Shown in pieces: positions 27,227 through 39,701 of a stretch of DNA of 64,000 bases. The notes under the pieces are model-generated. The model did no database searches and was not told the origin of the DNA. It worked only from the letters and a program-made list of their open reading frames with translations. A program made the position numbers and the translations under genes. Source of the DNA: Planctomyces sp. SH-PL62 (GTDB taxonomy: Bacteria > Planctomycetota > Planctomycetia > Isosphaerales > Isosphaeraceae). Location of the stretch: contig NZ_CP011274.1 in NCBI RefSeq assembly GCF_001610895.1, forward strand, positions 33,875 through 97,874. The letters are read 5' to 3'. Each line of letters begins with the position of its first letter. The first letter of the stretch is position 1.

Positions 27227-27274
27227 TTGATTCCCTCAAATCGATTTCGTTAGTAAACCCTAGAGAGACGAGCG

Positions 27275-27934
27275 ATGCCCCAGGTCTTCCACCCGAGTGC
27301 CAACACGCTCTCGCGCGTGGTCTTATTCAGCCTCGTGGCCGGGCCGGGAGCCCTGCTGGGGCTGATGTTCCTGCTGGTTCGATCCCCGTACCAGACCCAG
27401 GTCGGCGTGGTCCGCGAGCAGCCCGTGCAGTTTTCGCACGAGCACCACGTCAAGGGACTGGGGATCGACTGCCGCTTCTGCCACTCATCGGTGGAGACGG
27501 CGGCCTCGGCCGGAATGCCCCCGACCCACACGTGCATGACGTGTCACTCCCAGATCTGGTCCGGCAGCCCCCTGCTGGAGCCGGTCCGCGCCAGCCTCAA
27601 GGAGCAGAAGCCCCTGGCCTGGACGCGGGTCCACGACCTCCCCGACTTCGTGTACTTCCACCACGGGGTACACGTCCAGAAGGGGGTCGGCTGCGTCGAA
27701 TGCCACGGCCGCGTCGACCTGATGCCGCTGGCCTGGCGGGAGAAGCCGCTGACGATGGAATGGTGCCTCGACTGCCATCGCAACCCCGAGCCTCGCCTCC
27801 GCCCGACGGACGAGGTGTTCGCGATGGACTGGACGCCCCCGGAGGGCAGCGGGCTGGAAGCGGCCCGCGAGACGAACACGATGAACCATGTGGAGGTCGG
27901 CCAGTTGACGAACTGCTCGATTTGTCACCGATGA
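27275..27934 (+). CDS. actA: ACIII pentahaem cytochrome c subunit ActA
   Basis: A 219-residue subunit of Alternative Complex III, the quinol:electron-acceptor oxidoreductase that replaces bc1. One N-terminal helix anchors it (VVLFSLVAGPGALLGLMFLLV), and the periplasmic part carries exactly five CxxCH sites: CRFCH, CMTCH, CVECH, CLDCH and CSICH, with extra His residues as axial ligands (SHEHH, FHHGVH). Five haems is the known ActA complement. It opens the operon and overlaps actB by four bases. Confidence 0.95.
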   Translation: MPQVFHPSANTLSRVVLFSLVAGPGALLGLMFLLVRSPYQTQVGVVREQPVQFSHEHHVKGLGIDCRFCHSSVETAASAGMPPTHTCMTCHSQIWSGSPLLEPVRASLKEQKPLAWTRVHDLPDFVYFHHGVHVQKGVGCVECHGRVDLMPLAWREKPLTMEWCLDCHRNPEPRLRPTDEVFAMDWTPPEGSGLEAARETNTMNHVEVGQLTNCSICHR

Positions 27935-30900
27935 TGAAACCGCAAGTCGCCGACCTCGACAAGCCCTTGACCCTGACCGAGCTGATGCGCGGCGCCGCGG
28001 CCCCCGAGGCCGGCTCCACCGGCCCGCGCTACTGGCGCAGCCTCTCCGAGCTGGCCGACGACGGCGCGTTCAGCGAGCAGGCCCGGACCGCCGCCGCGCG
28101 GGCCCAGGCCGCGATCTTCGGCCTGGACGATTCCAGCCGCCGCAAGTTCCTGACGCTGATGGGCGCCTCGTTCGCCCTCGCCGGCGTCACCGGCTGCGGC
28201 GTCCAGCCGCTCGAGAAGATCGTCCCGTACGTCGAACAGCCCGAGCTGATCGTCCCGGGCAAGCCCCTCTTCTTCGCCACCGCCTCCTCGTTCGGCGGCG
28301 ACGGCGTCGGCCTCCTGGTCGAGAGCCAGATGGGGCGGCCGACCAAGATCGAGGGGAACCCCTCGCATCCGACCAGCCGGGGCGCGACCGACATCTTCGC
28401 CCAGGCCGAGGTCCTCAACCTCTACGATCCCGACCGTTCGCAGGTCGTCGTCCACGACGGCCGCGTCGACACCTGGGAGCGGTTCCTCCGCTTCGCCATC
28501 GACCTTCGCGAGCGGAAGAAGGCCGAACGGGGCCGGGGCCTGCGGCTCCTCACCCGCTCGGTCGCCTCCCCCACGGAGCTCGACCAGATCCGCCGCCTCC
28601 GCGAGCTGATGCCCGAGGCCAAGTGGCACAGCTACGAGCCGGTCAACCGCGACGCCTCCCGCAAGGGGGCGGAGCTGGCCCTGGGCTCGGCGTTCGAGGT
28701 CGGCTACCACCTGGAGAAGGCCGACGTCGTCGTCGCGCTCGACGCCGACCTGCTCGGCCGCGGCCCCGCCGGCCTCCGCCACGCCCGCGCGTTCGCCGAC
28801 CGCCGCGATCCCGACGGCGAGTCCCCGCTGCGGCTCTACGCCTTCGAGCCCACGCCCACCCTCACCGGCGTCGCGGCCGACCGCCGCACGCCGGTCGCCT
28901 CGGCCGACGTCCTCCTCGTCCTCGCGGCGCTCGCCAGGGCGCTCAAGGTCGAGGGCGCGCCCGAGCTGGACGGCAAGCGGATCGAGCCCCACGCCGCCGC
29001 GATCGTCGCCCTGGCCGCCGAGCTCGAAGCGGCGAAGGGGAAGGCCCTGGTCGTCGTCGGCGACGGCCAGCCCGCCGAGGCCCACGCCCTGGCCCTGGCC
29101 GTCAACGCCGCCCTGGGGGCGATCGGCGAGACCCTGACCCTCGCCCCCCCCGCCGAGCTGGCCCCGGTCGACCAGACCGCGTCCCTCGTCGAACTCGCCC
29201 GCGACATCGAATCCGGCGCCGTCGACACCCTGTTCGTGCTGGGCGCCAACCCAGTCTACGAGGCCCCGTCCGACCTCAAGATGGGCGACGTCCTCCAGAA
29301 CCCGAAGCTCACGGCGCTGATCCACCTCGGCCTCCACAACGACGAGACCGGGGCCATCAGCCACTGGCACATCCCCGAGGCCCACTTCCTGGAGGCCTGG
29401 GGCGACGTCCGCTCCGCCGACGGGACGTGCAGCCTCCAGCAGCCGCTCATCGAGCCGCTCTACCAGGGCCGATCCGCGTCCGACGTCCTCGCGGCGTTGC
29501 TGGGCGAGGTCGGCGTCCCCGGCCAGGAACTCGTCCGCAGCTACTGGCGGACCCGGCTCCCGGCCGAGACCTTCGAACAGACCTGGCGCAAGGCGCTCCG
29601 CGACGGCGTCGTCGACCTCCCGGCCCCGGCCGAGAAGGCCGCCGAGACGCCGACCGCCGCCAAGCTCGACAAGGTCCAGTGGCCCGGCCCCGCGGTCCTC
29701 GCGGCCGACGAACTGGAAATCGTCTTCCGGCCCGACCCGACCATCTGGGACGGCCGGTACGCCAACAACGGCTGGCTCCAGGAGCTTCCGAAGCCCCTGA
29801 CCACCCTGACCTGGGACAACGCCGCGCTGGTGAGCCCGGCCCTGGCCAAGCGGCTGGGGCTCGAGGACCAGCAGGTCGTCCTGCTGGAGTTCCGCAGCTC
29901 GATCGTCGAGGCCCCGGTCCTGATCACCCCCGGCCAGGCCGAGGACACGGTGACCGTGCACCTGGGCTACGGCCGCGCCCGCGCCGGCCGGGTCGGCAAC
30001 GGCATCGGCTTCGACGCCTACCGCCTGCGGCGGTCCGACGCCCCCTGGGCCGCCGTCGGCCTGAAGCTCACGGCGACGACCAAGCGGATCCCGCTGGCGA
30101 TCACCCAGCACCACCACCGCACCGAGGGCCGCGAGCCCGTCAAGGTCACGACCTTCGCGGAGTACAAGCACCCCGGCGAGGGCCACGGCCACCACCCCCA
30201 CCCCGACGGCAGCCTCTACCCCGACCCGCCGGTGCCGCAGAGCGAGGATTACGCCTGGGGGATGGCGATCGACCTCAACCGCTGCATCGGCTGCGGCTCC
30301 TGCACGATCGCCTGCCAGTCCGAGAACAACATCCCGATCGTGGGCAAGGACCAGGTCCTCAACTCCCGCGAGATGCACTGGATCCGCGTCGACCGCTACT
30401 ACGAGGGGGACGACGAGGCCAACCCGGCGACCCACTTCCAGCCGGTCCCGTGCATGCACTGCGAGAAGGCCCCCTGCGAGCTCGTCTGCCCGGTCGAGGC
30501 GACGACGCACAGCGACGAGGGCCTCAACGAGATGACCTACAACCGCTGCGTGGGGACCCGGTACTGCGGCAACAACTGCCCGTACAAGGTGCGTCGGTTC
30601 AACTTCCTGGAATACACCGACAACACGACCCCCAGCCTCCAGCTGCTCCGCAATCCCGACGTCACGGTCCGGATGCGAGGCGTGATGGAGAAGTGCACCT
30701 ACTGCGTCCAGCGGATCAACGAGGCGAGGCAGAACGCCAAGGTGGAGCACCGCAAGGTCGGCGGCGACGAGGTGGCGACGGCCTGCCAGGCCGCCTGCCC
30801 CACCCGGGCCATCGTCTTCGGCAACCTGCTCGACCCCGAGAGCTCGGTTTCCAAGCTCCGGAATTCGCCCCGCAACTACGCCCTGCTCGAGGAGCTGGGG

Positions 30901-30975
30901 ACGAAGCCGCGGACCACCTACCTGACCAAGCTGACCCACGGGGCCGAGGCCCACGAGGAGCCGCGACATGGCTGA
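27931..30975 (+). CDS. actB: ACIII ActB: molybdopterin-oxidoreductase-like plus iron-sulfur subunit
   Basis: A 1014-residue fusion, the normal form of ActB. A twin-arginine signal sits unusually deep ([21 protein letters not shown], about residues 68-87). The first 750 residues resemble molybdopterin oxidoreductases, although ActB proteins carry no Mo cofactor. The C-terminal 250 residues form a ferredoxin-like domain with four Cys clusters: [35 protein letters not shown] and CTYCVQ...ACQAAC. It receives electrons from quinol and passes them towards ActA or ActE. The start has two adjacent ATGs (27931 and 27934); the first overlaps the actA stop. Confidence 0.95.
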   Translation: MMKPQVADLDKPLTLTELMRGAAAPEAGSTGPRYWRSLSELADDGAFSEQARTAAARAQAAIFGLDDSSRRKFLTLMGASFALAGVTGCGVQPLEKIVPYVEQPELIVPGKPLFFATASSFGGDGVGLLVESQMGRPTKIEGNPSHPTSRGATDIFAQAEVLNLYDPDRSQVVVHDGRVDTWERFLRFAIDLRERKKAERGRGLRLLTRSVASPTELDQIRRLRELMPEAKWHSYEPVNRDASRKGAELALGSAFEVGYHLEKADVVVALDADLLGRGPAGLRHARAFADRRDPDGESPLRLYAFEPTPTLTGVAADRRTPVASADVLLVLAALARALKVEGAPELDGKRIEPHAAAIVALAAELEAAKGKALVVVGDGQPAEAHALALAVNAALGAIGETLTLAPPAELAPVDQTASLVELARDIESGAVDTLFVLGANPVYEAPSDLKMGDVLQNPKLTALIHLGLHNDETGAISHWHIPEAHFLEAWGDVRSADGTCSLQQPLIEPLYQGRSASDVLAALLGEVGVPGQELVRSYWRTRLPAETFEQTWRKALRDGVVDLPAPAEKAAETPTAAKLDKVQWPGPAVLAADELEIVFRPDPTIWDGRYANNGWLQELPKPLTTLTWDNAALVSPALAKRLGLEDQQVVLLEFRSSIVEAPVLITPGQAEDTVTVHLGYGRARAGRVGNGIGFDAYRLRRSDAPWAAVGLKLTATTKRIPLAITQHHHRTEGREPVKVTTFAEYKHPGEGHGHHPHPDGSLYPDPPVPQSEDYAWGMAIDLNRCIGCGSCTIACQSENNIPIVGKDQVLNSREMHWIRVDRYYEGDDEANPATHFQPVPCMHCEKAPCELVCPVEATTHSDEGLNEMTYNRCVGTRYCGNNCPYKVRRFNFLEYTDNTTPSLQLLRNPDVTVRMRGVMEKCTYCVQRINEARQNAKVEHRKVGGDEVATACQAACPTRAIVFGNLLDPESSVSKLRNSPRNYALLEELGTKPRTTYLTKLTHGAEAHEEPRHG

Positions 30976-32392
30976 CACCCATCACGAAGACGGGCGGGGA
31001 GCCCCCCTCCCCCCCGTCCTGGCTCCGGGGCACACCTACGGGTCGGTCACGTCCACGATCAGCGACGTCGTCCTGGTCCGGGCGCTCGACTGGCGCTGGG
31101 CGGTCGGCATGGGGATCGCGACCTCGCTGCTGATGCTGTTCGGGGCGGCGGTCTCCTACCTGCTGTTCCGCGGCGTCGGCATCTGGGGCGTCAACGCCCC
31201 GGTCATGTGGGGCTGGGCGATCATCAACTTCGTCTGGTGGGTCGGCATCGGCCACGCCGGAACCCTGATCTCGGCCATCCTGCTGCTGCTGAAGCAGCAG
31301 TGGCGGACCTCGATCAACCGGTTCGCCGAGGCCATGACGTTGTTCGCCGTGGCCTGCGCGGGGGTCTTCCCGCTCTTGCACATGGGCCGGCCCTGGAAGT
31401 TCTTCTGGATGATGCCCTACCCCAGCACCATGGCGCTCTTGCCCCAATGGCGGAGCCCCCTGGTGTGGGACGTGTTCGCGGTCTCGACCTACGCCACGGT
31501 CTCGGCGTTGTTCTGGTATGTGGGTCTGATCCCCGACCTGGCGACGCTCCGCGACCGGGCCAAGAAGCGCTGGATCGCCATGATTTACGGCTCGCTGGCC
31601 CTGGGCTGGCGGGGCTCGGCGCGGCACTGGGCGCGGTACAAGAGCGCGTACATGCTGCTGGCGGCGATGTCGACCCCGCTGGTCGTCTCGGTGCACACGG
31701 TGGTGTCGCTCGACTTCGCGGCCTCGGTGATCCCGGGCTGGCACGCGACGATCTTCCCCCCCTACTTCGTGGCCGGGGCCATCTTCTCGGGCTTCGCGAT
31801 GGTGGTCACGCTGATGATCCCCCTGCGGGCCTGGTACGGCCTGCAGGACTTCATCACCGACCGCCACCTGGACAACATGGCCAAGATCATGCTGGCGACC
31901 GGCATGATCGTGGGCTACGGCTACGCGATGGAGTTCTTCATCGCCTGGTACAGCGGCAACCCGTACGAGGAGTTCCTGCTCCTCAGCGCGCGGCCGTTCG
32001 GGACCTACACGAACGCCTACCGCTGCATGATCCTCTGCAACGTGGGGATCCCCCAGCTCCTCTGGATCCCGGCGATCCGCCGCAACCCGGTGGTGCTCTG
32101 GGTGATCTCGATCTTCGTCAACATCGGGATGTGGCTGGAGCGGTACGTGATCGTGGTCACGAGCCTGAGCCAGGACTTCCTGCCCTCGTCGTGGGCGAAC
32201 TACAGCCCGACGATCTGGGACGTGGCGACCTTCCTGGGGACCATCGGCCTGTTCTCGTTCCTGCTGTTCCTGTTCGTCCGCTTGCTGCCGGCGATCGCCA
32301 TCGCCGAGATGCGGGAGCTGGTGCACGAGAAGCACCACGAGCACGCCGCGCGCGGCGCCGCCGTGGCCGAATCGCACGGAGACCATCGATGA
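30968..32392 (+). CDS. actC: ACIII ActC, NrfD-like quinol-binding membrane subunit
   Basis: A 474-residue integral membrane protein of the NrfD/PsrC family with about ten helices. ActC is one of the two quinol-site candidates of ACIII. Recognisable segments are [36 protein letters not shown] and [14 protein letters not shown]. The cytoplasmic C-terminus is His-rich ([11 protein letters not shown]). It overlaps actB by eight bases and actD by four. Confidence 0.95.
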   Translation: MADTHHEDGRGAPLPPVLAPGHTYGSVTSTISDVVLVRALDWRWAVGMGIATSLLMLFGAAVSYLLFRGVGIWGVNAPVMWGWAIINFVWWVGIGHAGTLISAILLLLKQQWRTSINRFAEAMTLFAVACAGVFPLLHMGRPWKFFWMMPYPSTMALLPQWRSPLVWDVFAVSTYATVSALFWYVGLIPDLATLRDRAKKRWIAMIYGSLALGWRGSARHWARYKSAYMLLAAMSTPLVVSVHTVVSLDFAASVIPGWHATIFPPYFVAGAIFSGFAMVVTLMIPLRAWYGLQDFITDRHLDNMAKIMLATGMIVGYGYAMEFFIAWYSGNPYEEFLLLSARPFGTYTNAYRCMILCNVGIPQLLWIPAIRRNPVVLWVISIFVNIGMWLERYVIVVTSLSQDFLPSSWANYSPTIWDVATFLGTIGLFSFLLFLFVRLLPAIAIAEMRELVHEKHHEHAARGAAVAESHGDHR

Positions 32393-32946
32393 GCGGCCCG
32401 CACGACGTCCCCGCGACCCCCGAGGTCTACGGCCTGATGGCCGAGTTCGACGACCCCGACCGACTGGTCGAGGTGACCCGCGGCGCCTTCGAGCGCGGGT
32501 TCCGGCAGATGGAAGCCTACACGCCGTTCCCGGTGGAAGGCCTGGACCACGCCCTGGGCTACCACCGCAACAAGGTCCCCGCGACGGTGTTCGCGGGGGC
32601 CCTGCTGGGGGGCCTGGGCGGGTTCCTGATGCAATGCTGGTCGGCGATGTACTACTACCCCCACAACATCGCCGGCAAGCCGCTCTACAGCTGGCCGGCG
32701 TTCATCCCCATCACCTTCGAGACGACGGTGCTGGGGGGGGCCTTCGCCGCGGTCTTCGGCATGCTCTTCTACAACGGCCTGCCGAAGCTGTACCACCCGG
32801 TCTTCAACGCGCCCACGTTCGGCCTGGCGTCGGACGACCGGTTCTTCCTCTGCATCCAGTCCCGGGATCCGCTGTTCGACCCCGAAGAGACCCTGGCGTT
32901 CCTGGAGACCTGCGGCCCCCGCTCGGTCTCCGTCGTACCCTACTGA
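32389..32946 (+). CDS. actD: ACIII ActD subunit (DUF3341)
   Basis: A 185-residue membrane subunit. [20 protein letters not shown] is the DUF3341 opening that resembles a regulatory alpha/beta domain, followed by two helices ([15 protein letters not shown] and [20 protein letters not shown]). The usual short C-terminal tail ends VVPY. It overlaps the actC stop by four bases (ATGA). ActD helps hold the membrane part of the complex together. Confidence 0.93.
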   Translation: MSGPHDVPATPEVYGLMAEFDDPDRLVEVTRGAFERGFRQMEAYTPFPVEGLDHALGYHRNKVPATVFAGALLGGLGGFLMQCWSAMYYYPHNIAGKPLYSWPAFIPITFETTVLGGAFAAVFGMLFYNGLPKLYHPVFNAPTFGLASDDRFFLCIQSRDPLFDPEETLAFLETCGPRSVSVVPY

Positions 32947-32973
32947 CCGAACCGAACCGGACCCGCCGGTCCC

Positions 32974-33633
32974 ATGGGATCAGACCCGCCCACGATGCGA
33001 CCCAACACCCTCACCGCCCGCGTCCGGCCCGCCCCGGCCCGCCGGCGGCGACGGCTCGCCGGAGCCCTCGCCGCGCTGCTGGCCGTCGCGCCGGGCTGCA
33101 CCGACATGTACGATCAGCCCCGGTACGAGGCGTACGAGGCCAGCCCGCTGTTCGCGGACGGGGCCTCGTCCCGCCCGCTGGTGGTCGGCACGGTCCCCCG
33201 CGACGACGTGCGGAACCTGCCGGCCGTCGAGGACCGCGAGCTGCTGCTGACCGGCCTGCGGGACGGCCTGCCGTCCCGGACGGCCCCGTTCCCGGTCGAC
33301 CGCGCCGTGCTCGAGCGCGGCCGCCAGCGCTACGACGTGTTCTGCGCCCCCTGCCACAGCCCGACCGGCGACGGCCGGGGCGTGATCGTCCAGCGGGGGT
33401 TCACGCCGCCGCCGAAATACACCGAGCAGCGCCTGGTGGACGCCCCGCTGGGGCACTTCTTCCAGGTCATCACCCACGGCCACGGCGCCATGTACTCGTT
33501 CGCCGCCCGGGTCGCGCCCCAGGACCGCTGGGCGATCGCCGCCTACATCCGGGCGCTCCAGCTCAGCCAGGACGCCAAGGCCGCCGAGCTGCCCCAGGAA
33601 GACCAGAGCCGGCTCGAGGAGGCCGCCAAATGA
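32974..33633 (+). CDS. actE: ACIII ActE, monohaem cytochrome c lipoprotein
   Basis: A 219-residue cytochrome c with one haem site (CAPCHSPTGDGRG, about residue 125) and a later Met ligand candidate (HGAMYSFAARV). Its signal peptide ends in a lipobox (LLAVAPGCTD), so it is lipid-anchored. An ATG at 32995 would give a cleaner signal peptide; neither start has an obvious ribosome site. It would pass electrons from ACIII towards the oxidase. Confidence 0.92.
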   Translation: MGSDPPTMRPNTLTARVRPAPARRRRRLAGALAALLAVAPGCTDMYDQPRYEAYEASPLFADGASSRPLVVGTVPRDDVRNLPAVEDRELLLTGLRDGLPSRTAPFPVDRAVLERGRQRYDVFCAPCHSPTGDGRGVIVQRGFTPPPKYTEQRLVDAPLGHFFQVITHGHGAMYSFAARVAPQDRWAIAAYIRALQLSQDAKAAELPQEDQSRLEEAAK

Positions 33634-34874
33634 GCATCGGAACCGCTGACGCCCCGGCCGGCCCCGACCTCGAAGCCCAGTTCGACGCCATCCGCTCCCG
33701 CGCCGTGGTCGCCGCCGTCGCCGGCCTGGTCGCGTGCCTGGTGGGCGGCCTGGCCTTCCCCCGGTCGTTCTACCCCGCGTACCTGACCGCCTTCCTGTTC
33801 TGGGCCGGCCTGTCGGTCGCCTCGATCGGCCTCTGCTTCCTCCACCGGCTGGTGGGCGGGGGCTGGGCGCTGCCGCTGCGGCGGCCGTTCGAGGCCGCCG
33901 GCGCGATGGTCGTCCCGATGGCCGTCCTGTTCGTGCCGATCCTGCTGGGCCTCCCCTACGCCTTCCCCTGGGCCGACGAGGGGGTCCGCAAGGCGAACCC
34001 GATGGTCGCCCAGAAGGCCGCCATCTTCCTCTACCCGTCGTTCTTCGCGACCCGCGCCGCGATCTACTTCGCGCTCTGGGCCGTCGCGGCCTACCTGGTC
34101 AACGCCTGGTCCCGCCAGCAGGACCGCAGCGAGAGCCTCGCGCCGTCGCGACGGCTGACCGCGGTCGCCGGCCCGGCGCTCGTGCTGATGTTCCTCTCGG
34201 CGTCGTTCGCGGCGTTCGACTGGGGGATGTCCCGCGACCCCGACTGGTACTCGACCATCTACGGGGCCATGTACATCGTCGGCATGATCCTGTCGACCCT
34301 GGCCTTCCTGACCGTCTTCACGATCCGGATCGCCGGGCACCAGCCGGTCAGGTCGGCCCTGAGCGCGGGCCGGCTCAACGACATCGGCAACCTGCTGCTG
34401 GCGTTCACGATGCTCTGGGCCTACATGTCGATCTCGCAGTTCCTGATCATCTGGCTGGGCAACTTGCCGGAAGAGGTGATCTGGTACCTGCGGCGGATCG
34501 AGGGGGTCTGGGGGGCGGTCGCCCTGGGCCTGATTTTCTTCGGGTTCTTCGCGCCGTTCCTGGCCCTGCTCCGGCGCGAGCACAAGCGTGACGCGAGCTG
34601 GGTGCTGCCGATCGCCTCGTGGCTGGTGGTTATGCGGGTGGTCGACCTGGCCTGGCTGATCCTCCCCGGCTACGCCAAGCCCGGCGAGACCGGCTTCCCC
34701 TGGGCGAGCCTCCCCTGGCTCCTGGCCGCCCTGGCCGGGATCGGCGGCGTCTGGATGATCGGCTTCGTCGGCCGCCTGCGGTCGGCCCCGCTGGTCCCGC
34801 TCCGCGACCCCCGGATCCTCGACGCCCTGGCCCTCGAGGCCGCGCATCAGCACAACGGAGGCGCCGTCCTATGA
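33630..34874 (+). CDS. actF: ACIII ActF, second NrfD-like membrane subunit
   Basis: A 414-residue membrane protein with about ten helices, a divergent NrfD-like partner of ActC. Segments such as FDWGMSRDPDWYSTIYGAMY and AYMSISQFLIIWLGNLPEE are typical of ActF. It is ATGA-coupled to the genes on both sides. Confidence 0.93.
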   Translation: MSIGTADAPAGPDLEAQFDAIRSRAVVAAVAGLVACLVGGLAFPRSFYPAYLTAFLFWAGLSVASIGLCFLHRLVGGGWALPLRRPFEAAGAMVVPMAVLFVPILLGLPYAFPWADEGVRKANPMVAQKAAIFLYPSFFATRAAIYFALWAVAAYLVNAWSRQQDRSESLAPSRRLTAVAGPALVLMFLSASFAAFDWGMSRDPDWYSTIYGAMYIVGMILSTLAFLTVFTIRIAGHQPVRSALSAGRLNDIGNLLLAFTMLWAYMSISQFLIIWLGNLPEEVIWYLRRIEGVWGAVALGLIFFGFFAPFLALLRREHKRDASWVLPIASWLVVMRVVDLAWLILPGYAKPGETGFPWASLPWLLAALAGIGGVWMIGFVGRLRSAPLVPLRDPRILDALALEAAHQHNGGAVL

Positions 34875-35440
34875 GCGACGAGATCGATCCCAGCCGCCTG
34901 GAAGGGGACATGACGCCCCAGGGCCGGTACAAGCCGGCCCGCGAGCTGAAGGAGCTGCACGAGAACACGGACCTCGACCTCAAGGGGGTCCTGGTCAACA
35001 CGTTCATCCTGATCGCGCTCTGCGGGGCGACGTTCTACGTGGTGAAGCTGGGCATGGACTACTTCGTCCGGGTCGAGGACGCGACGCAGGAGAGCCGCCT
35101 CTCCCTGCGGTTCGCCTCGCCCCCGCCGCCCCCCGCGCCGCTGCTCCAGGACGACCCGGCCAAGGAGACGCGCGTGATCCTCGACGAGGCCAGGGCCCGC
35201 CTGGACTCGTACGGCTGGAACGACCGGCAGGCGAAGACCGCGCACATCCCGATCGAGCGGGCCATCGCCATCCTGGCGGAGAAGGGGCTCCCGAAGGTCG
35301 GCAAGATGGACCCGTTCCACCCCCGGCAGGGCTCGTCGAACCCGGTGAAGGTCGGCGACCCGTCGAATCCCGTGGAGCCGCCCGTCGAGGCCCCCAAGGC
35401 CGAGGCGGCGCCCGCTCCCAGCCCAGGGCCGAATCCATGA
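34871..35440 (+). CDS. One-helix ACIII-associated protein
   Basis: A 189-residue protein with one membrane helix (GVLVNTFILIALCGATFYVV, about 40-59). A Pro-rich stretch (ASPPPPPAPLLQDDP) follows, then the conserved-looking SYGWNDRQAKTAHIPIERAI and AILAEKGLPKVG. Similar one-helix proteins sit after actF in other ACIII operons. The LDSYGW...IPIERA motif may dock on the complex or help insert haem. It is ATGA-coupled to actF and to the SCO gene, so it belongs to the operon; no biochemical role is known to me. Confidence 0.75.
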   Translation: MSDEIDPSRLEGDMTPQGRYKPARELKELHENTDLDLKGVLVNTFILIALCGATFYVVKLGMDYFVRVEDATQESRLSLRFASPPPPPAPLLQDDPAKETRVILDEARARLDSYGWNDRQAKTAHIPIERAIAILAEKGLPKVGKMDPFHPRQGSSNPVKVGDPSNPVEPPVEAPKAEAAPAPSPGPNP

Positions 35441-36357
35441 ACAACCTCATCCCCCGCCTTCTGCCGGCGATCGCCCTCATGTTCGCGCTGCCGACTTCGG
35501 CGACGGCCGTCGCCGACGAGGCGGTGCCGCTGGGCACGCCGCCGGCGACGATCTCGGACCCGGAGTCGCTCGCGACCGCGGCGTCCAAGGTGAAGTTCGA
35601 GCAGAAGCTCGGGGGCCAGGTCCCGCTGAATGCGATCTTCCGGGACGAGGAAGGCCGCGAGACCCCGCTGGCGGCGTGCTTCGGCCGCCGCCCGGTGGTC
35701 CTCGCCCTGGTCTTCCACCGCTGCCCGCTGCTCTGCAACCAGGTGCTGGCGGGTCTGACGCGCACGCTCAAGCCGCTGCCGTTGCAGGCCGGCGTGGACT
35801 TCGACGTCGTCGCCGTGAGCATCGACCCGGAGGACACGCCGGAGTCGGCGGCGGCGAAGAAGGCGGGCTACCTCGAGCGCTACGACCGCCCCGGCTCCGA
35901 GGCGGGCTGGAGGTTCCTGACCGGCCCCAAGGAGTCGATCGAGGCGCTCTGCGAGTCGGTCGGCTTCGCGTACGTCCAGGACCCGGCGACCAAGCAGTTC
36001 GCCCACGCCGCCGGGATCGTGGTGCTCACGCCGGGGGGCCAGCCGGCGCAATACTTCTTCGGCATCGACTACCCCCCCAAGGAGGTCGACGCCGCCGTCC
36101 GCCGCGCGGCCGAGGGCCGGGTCGGCTCGCGGATCGCCTCGTTGCTCCTGCTCTGCTACGACTACGACATGGCGACCGGCAAGTTCACGCTCTCGATCGT
36201 CCGGGTCCTCCGCGCCTTCGGGACTCTCACCGCGCTGTCGTTGGGACTTTATCTCTTCCTGATGCTCCGGCGCGAGCGCCGCGAGCGGGCCGGGGACGGG
36301 GACCTCCCCCGGGACGCCGACGCGGCGCCGACGGCCGTCGACGGCCCTGGGACCTGA
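35437..36357 (+). CDS. SCO1/SenC-family copper chaperone
   Basis: A 306-residue thioredoxin-fold protein that delivers copper to the CuA site of the oxidase. The copper-binding set is present: CPLLC (about 97-101) in FHRCPLLCNQ and a distal His in FAHAAGIVV (about 190). It has a signal peptide (LLPAIALMFALPTSATA) and, unlike the simplest SCO proteins, a C-terminal membrane helix (FGTLTALSLGLYLFLMLRRE, about 265-285) with a charged tail. Position between ACIII and oxidase genes supports the assembly role. Confidence 0.93.
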   Translation: MNNLIPRLLPAIALMFALPTSATAVADEAVPLGTPPATISDPESLATAASKVKFEQKLGGQVPLNAIFRDEEGRETPLAACFGRRPVVLALVFHRCPLLCNQVLAGLTRTLKPLPLQAGVDFDVVAVSIDPEDTPESAAAKKAGYLERYDRPGSEAGWRFLTGPKESIEALCESVGFAYVQDPATKQFAHAAGIVVLTPGGQPAQYFFGIDYPPKEVDAAVRRAAEGRVGSRIASLLLLCYDYDMATGKFTLSIVRVLRAFGTLTALSLGLYLFLMLRRERRERAGDGDLPRDADAAPTAVDGPGT

Positions 36358-36376
36358 AACCAAGGTATTCATTCAC

Positions 36377-37323
36377 ATGTGGGACTTCCCCCTGTTTCCG
36401 AGCCAGGCGTCGACCAACGCAGCGAAGGTCGACGCCCTGATGCTGTTCGAGATCGGCGTCCTCGTCTTCTTCACGATGCTCATCTGCATCCTGATCCTGG
36501 GCTTCGCCGTGCGCTATCGGCGGGGCAAGGCGGCGGACCGCAGCAACCCGCCGACCCACAGCCTCTCCATGGAGGTGGTCTGGATCGCGGTGCCGATGGC
36601 CCTCTCCCTGGTGATGTACGCCTGGTCGACGAGGATCTTCTTCGACCTCTTCTCGCCGCCGGCGGACGCGGCACAGATCGACGTCGTGGGCAAGCAGTGG
36701 ATGTGGTACATCCAGCACCCCCAGGGCCGGTCGGAGACCAACGAGCTGCACGTCCCGCTGGGCCGGCCGATGAAGCTGAACATGACCTCCCAGGACGTCA
36801 TCCACAGCTTCTACATCCCGGACTTCCGGATCAAGCAGGACGTCCTGCCCGGGCGCTACACGTCGCTCTGGTTCGAGCCGACGAAGGTCGGCGAGTACAA
36901 CCTGTTCTGCGCCGAGTACTGCGGGACCAACCACTCGATCATGATCGGCAAGGTCTTCGTGATGGAGCCGGCCGACTATGAGGCGTGGCTCTCCGAGAAG
37001 GGGGTCGGGCCGTCGCAGGCCGAGGAGGGCGAGCGGCTGTTCGTCCAGCACCACTGCGCCGGCTGCCACCGCGACAGCCAGACGGTCCACGCGCCGAAGC
37101 TCGAGGGGGTCTACGGCCGTCCGGTGCCGATCCAGGAGGGCAAGGACGTCCGGTTCGTGACCGCCGACGACCGCTACATCCGCGACTCGATCCTGCTCCC
37201 CAAGAACGAGGTGGTCGCCGGCTACGAGGCGATCATGCCGTCGTTCAAGGACCAGATCAGCGAGCCCGACCTGCTCAAGATCATCGCCTACATCAAGTCC
37301 ATCGCCAATCGGGAGACCAGTCA

Positions 37324-37327
<4 letters not shown>
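36377..37327 (+). CDS. ctaC: Cytochrome c oxidase subunit II with fused cytochrome c (caa3)
   Basis: A 316-residue subunit. Two N-terminal helices are followed by the cupredoxin domain. CuA ligands are visible: His in [10 protein letters not shown] and the cluster [12 protein letters not shown] (Cys, Glu, Cys, His and Met). A cytochrome c domain is fused at the C-terminus with [15 protein letters not shown] (about 228) and a Met candidate in YEAIMPSFK. The fusion defines a caa3-type enzyme. It overlaps ctaD by four bases. Confidence 0.96.
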
Positions 37328-38953
<1,626 letters not shown>

Positions 38954-38982
<29 letters not shown>

Positions 38983-39685
38983 CGAGGGGAGGCAGATCCT
39001 CTCGTCCCACTTCGACGACCTGGAACAGCAGCACCTGTCCTCCAACCTGGGCATGTGGTTCTTCCTGGGCAGCGAGGTGATGTTCTTCAGCGGCCTGATC
39101 GTCTCCTACGCCGTCTACCGGGGCCTGTCCCCGGTGGCGTTCGAGCTGGCCAGCCGGCACATGGACCTCTGGGTCGGCTTCTTCAACACCCTGGTGCTGC
39201 TGACCAGCAGCCTCACCATGGCGTTCGCCGTCCGCTGCAGCCAGGTCCGTGACAACCGCGGCATCGTCCGCTACCTCATCGCCACCGCCGTCCTCGGCTC
39301 CGCGTTCCTGGGCGTCAAGGCCACGGAGTACAAGAAGGAGATCGACCACCACCTGTTCCCCGGCCCCCACTTCGTGGTCCCCGGCCACGACGCCGAGGAG
39401 ATGCTGGAGGCGAGCAAGGGTCCCGACGGCCAGGTGAACCATGAGGTCTACCGCCACAACCTCGGCCGCTTCCAGATGATGTTCGTCTTCTACTTCTTCA
39501 TGACCGGCGTCCATGCCTTCCACATGATCGTCGGCATCGCGGCGGTTCTGATCTTCGCCGTGCTCGCGAAGATCCGGTGGTTCTCCGGGTACGGCCACAC
39601 CCAGATCGAGGCCCTGGGCCTCTACTGGCACTTCGTGGACGTGGTCTGGGTGTTCCTCTACCCGTTGCTCTATCTGATCGGCTGA
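38954..39685 (+). CDS. ctaE: Cytochrome c oxidase subunit III
   Basis: A 243-residue membrane subunit. [20 protein letters not shown] is the usual second segment, and the end [18 protein letters not shown] is the family C-terminus. It overlaps ctaD by 29 bases if the ATG at 38954 is used, which has a purine-rich GAACGGGA upstream; an ATG at 38975 gives an eight-base overlap but no ribosome site. Confidence 0.95.
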
Positions 39686-39701
39686 CAGGCGGACCCTACC
39701 C

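Noticed and set aside
27925..30978. A 1017-codon open frame on the minus strand
   Set aside because: Antisense to actB, which has unmistakable Fe-S and Tat motifs. The antisense product is Gly/Asp/Arg-rich without structure.
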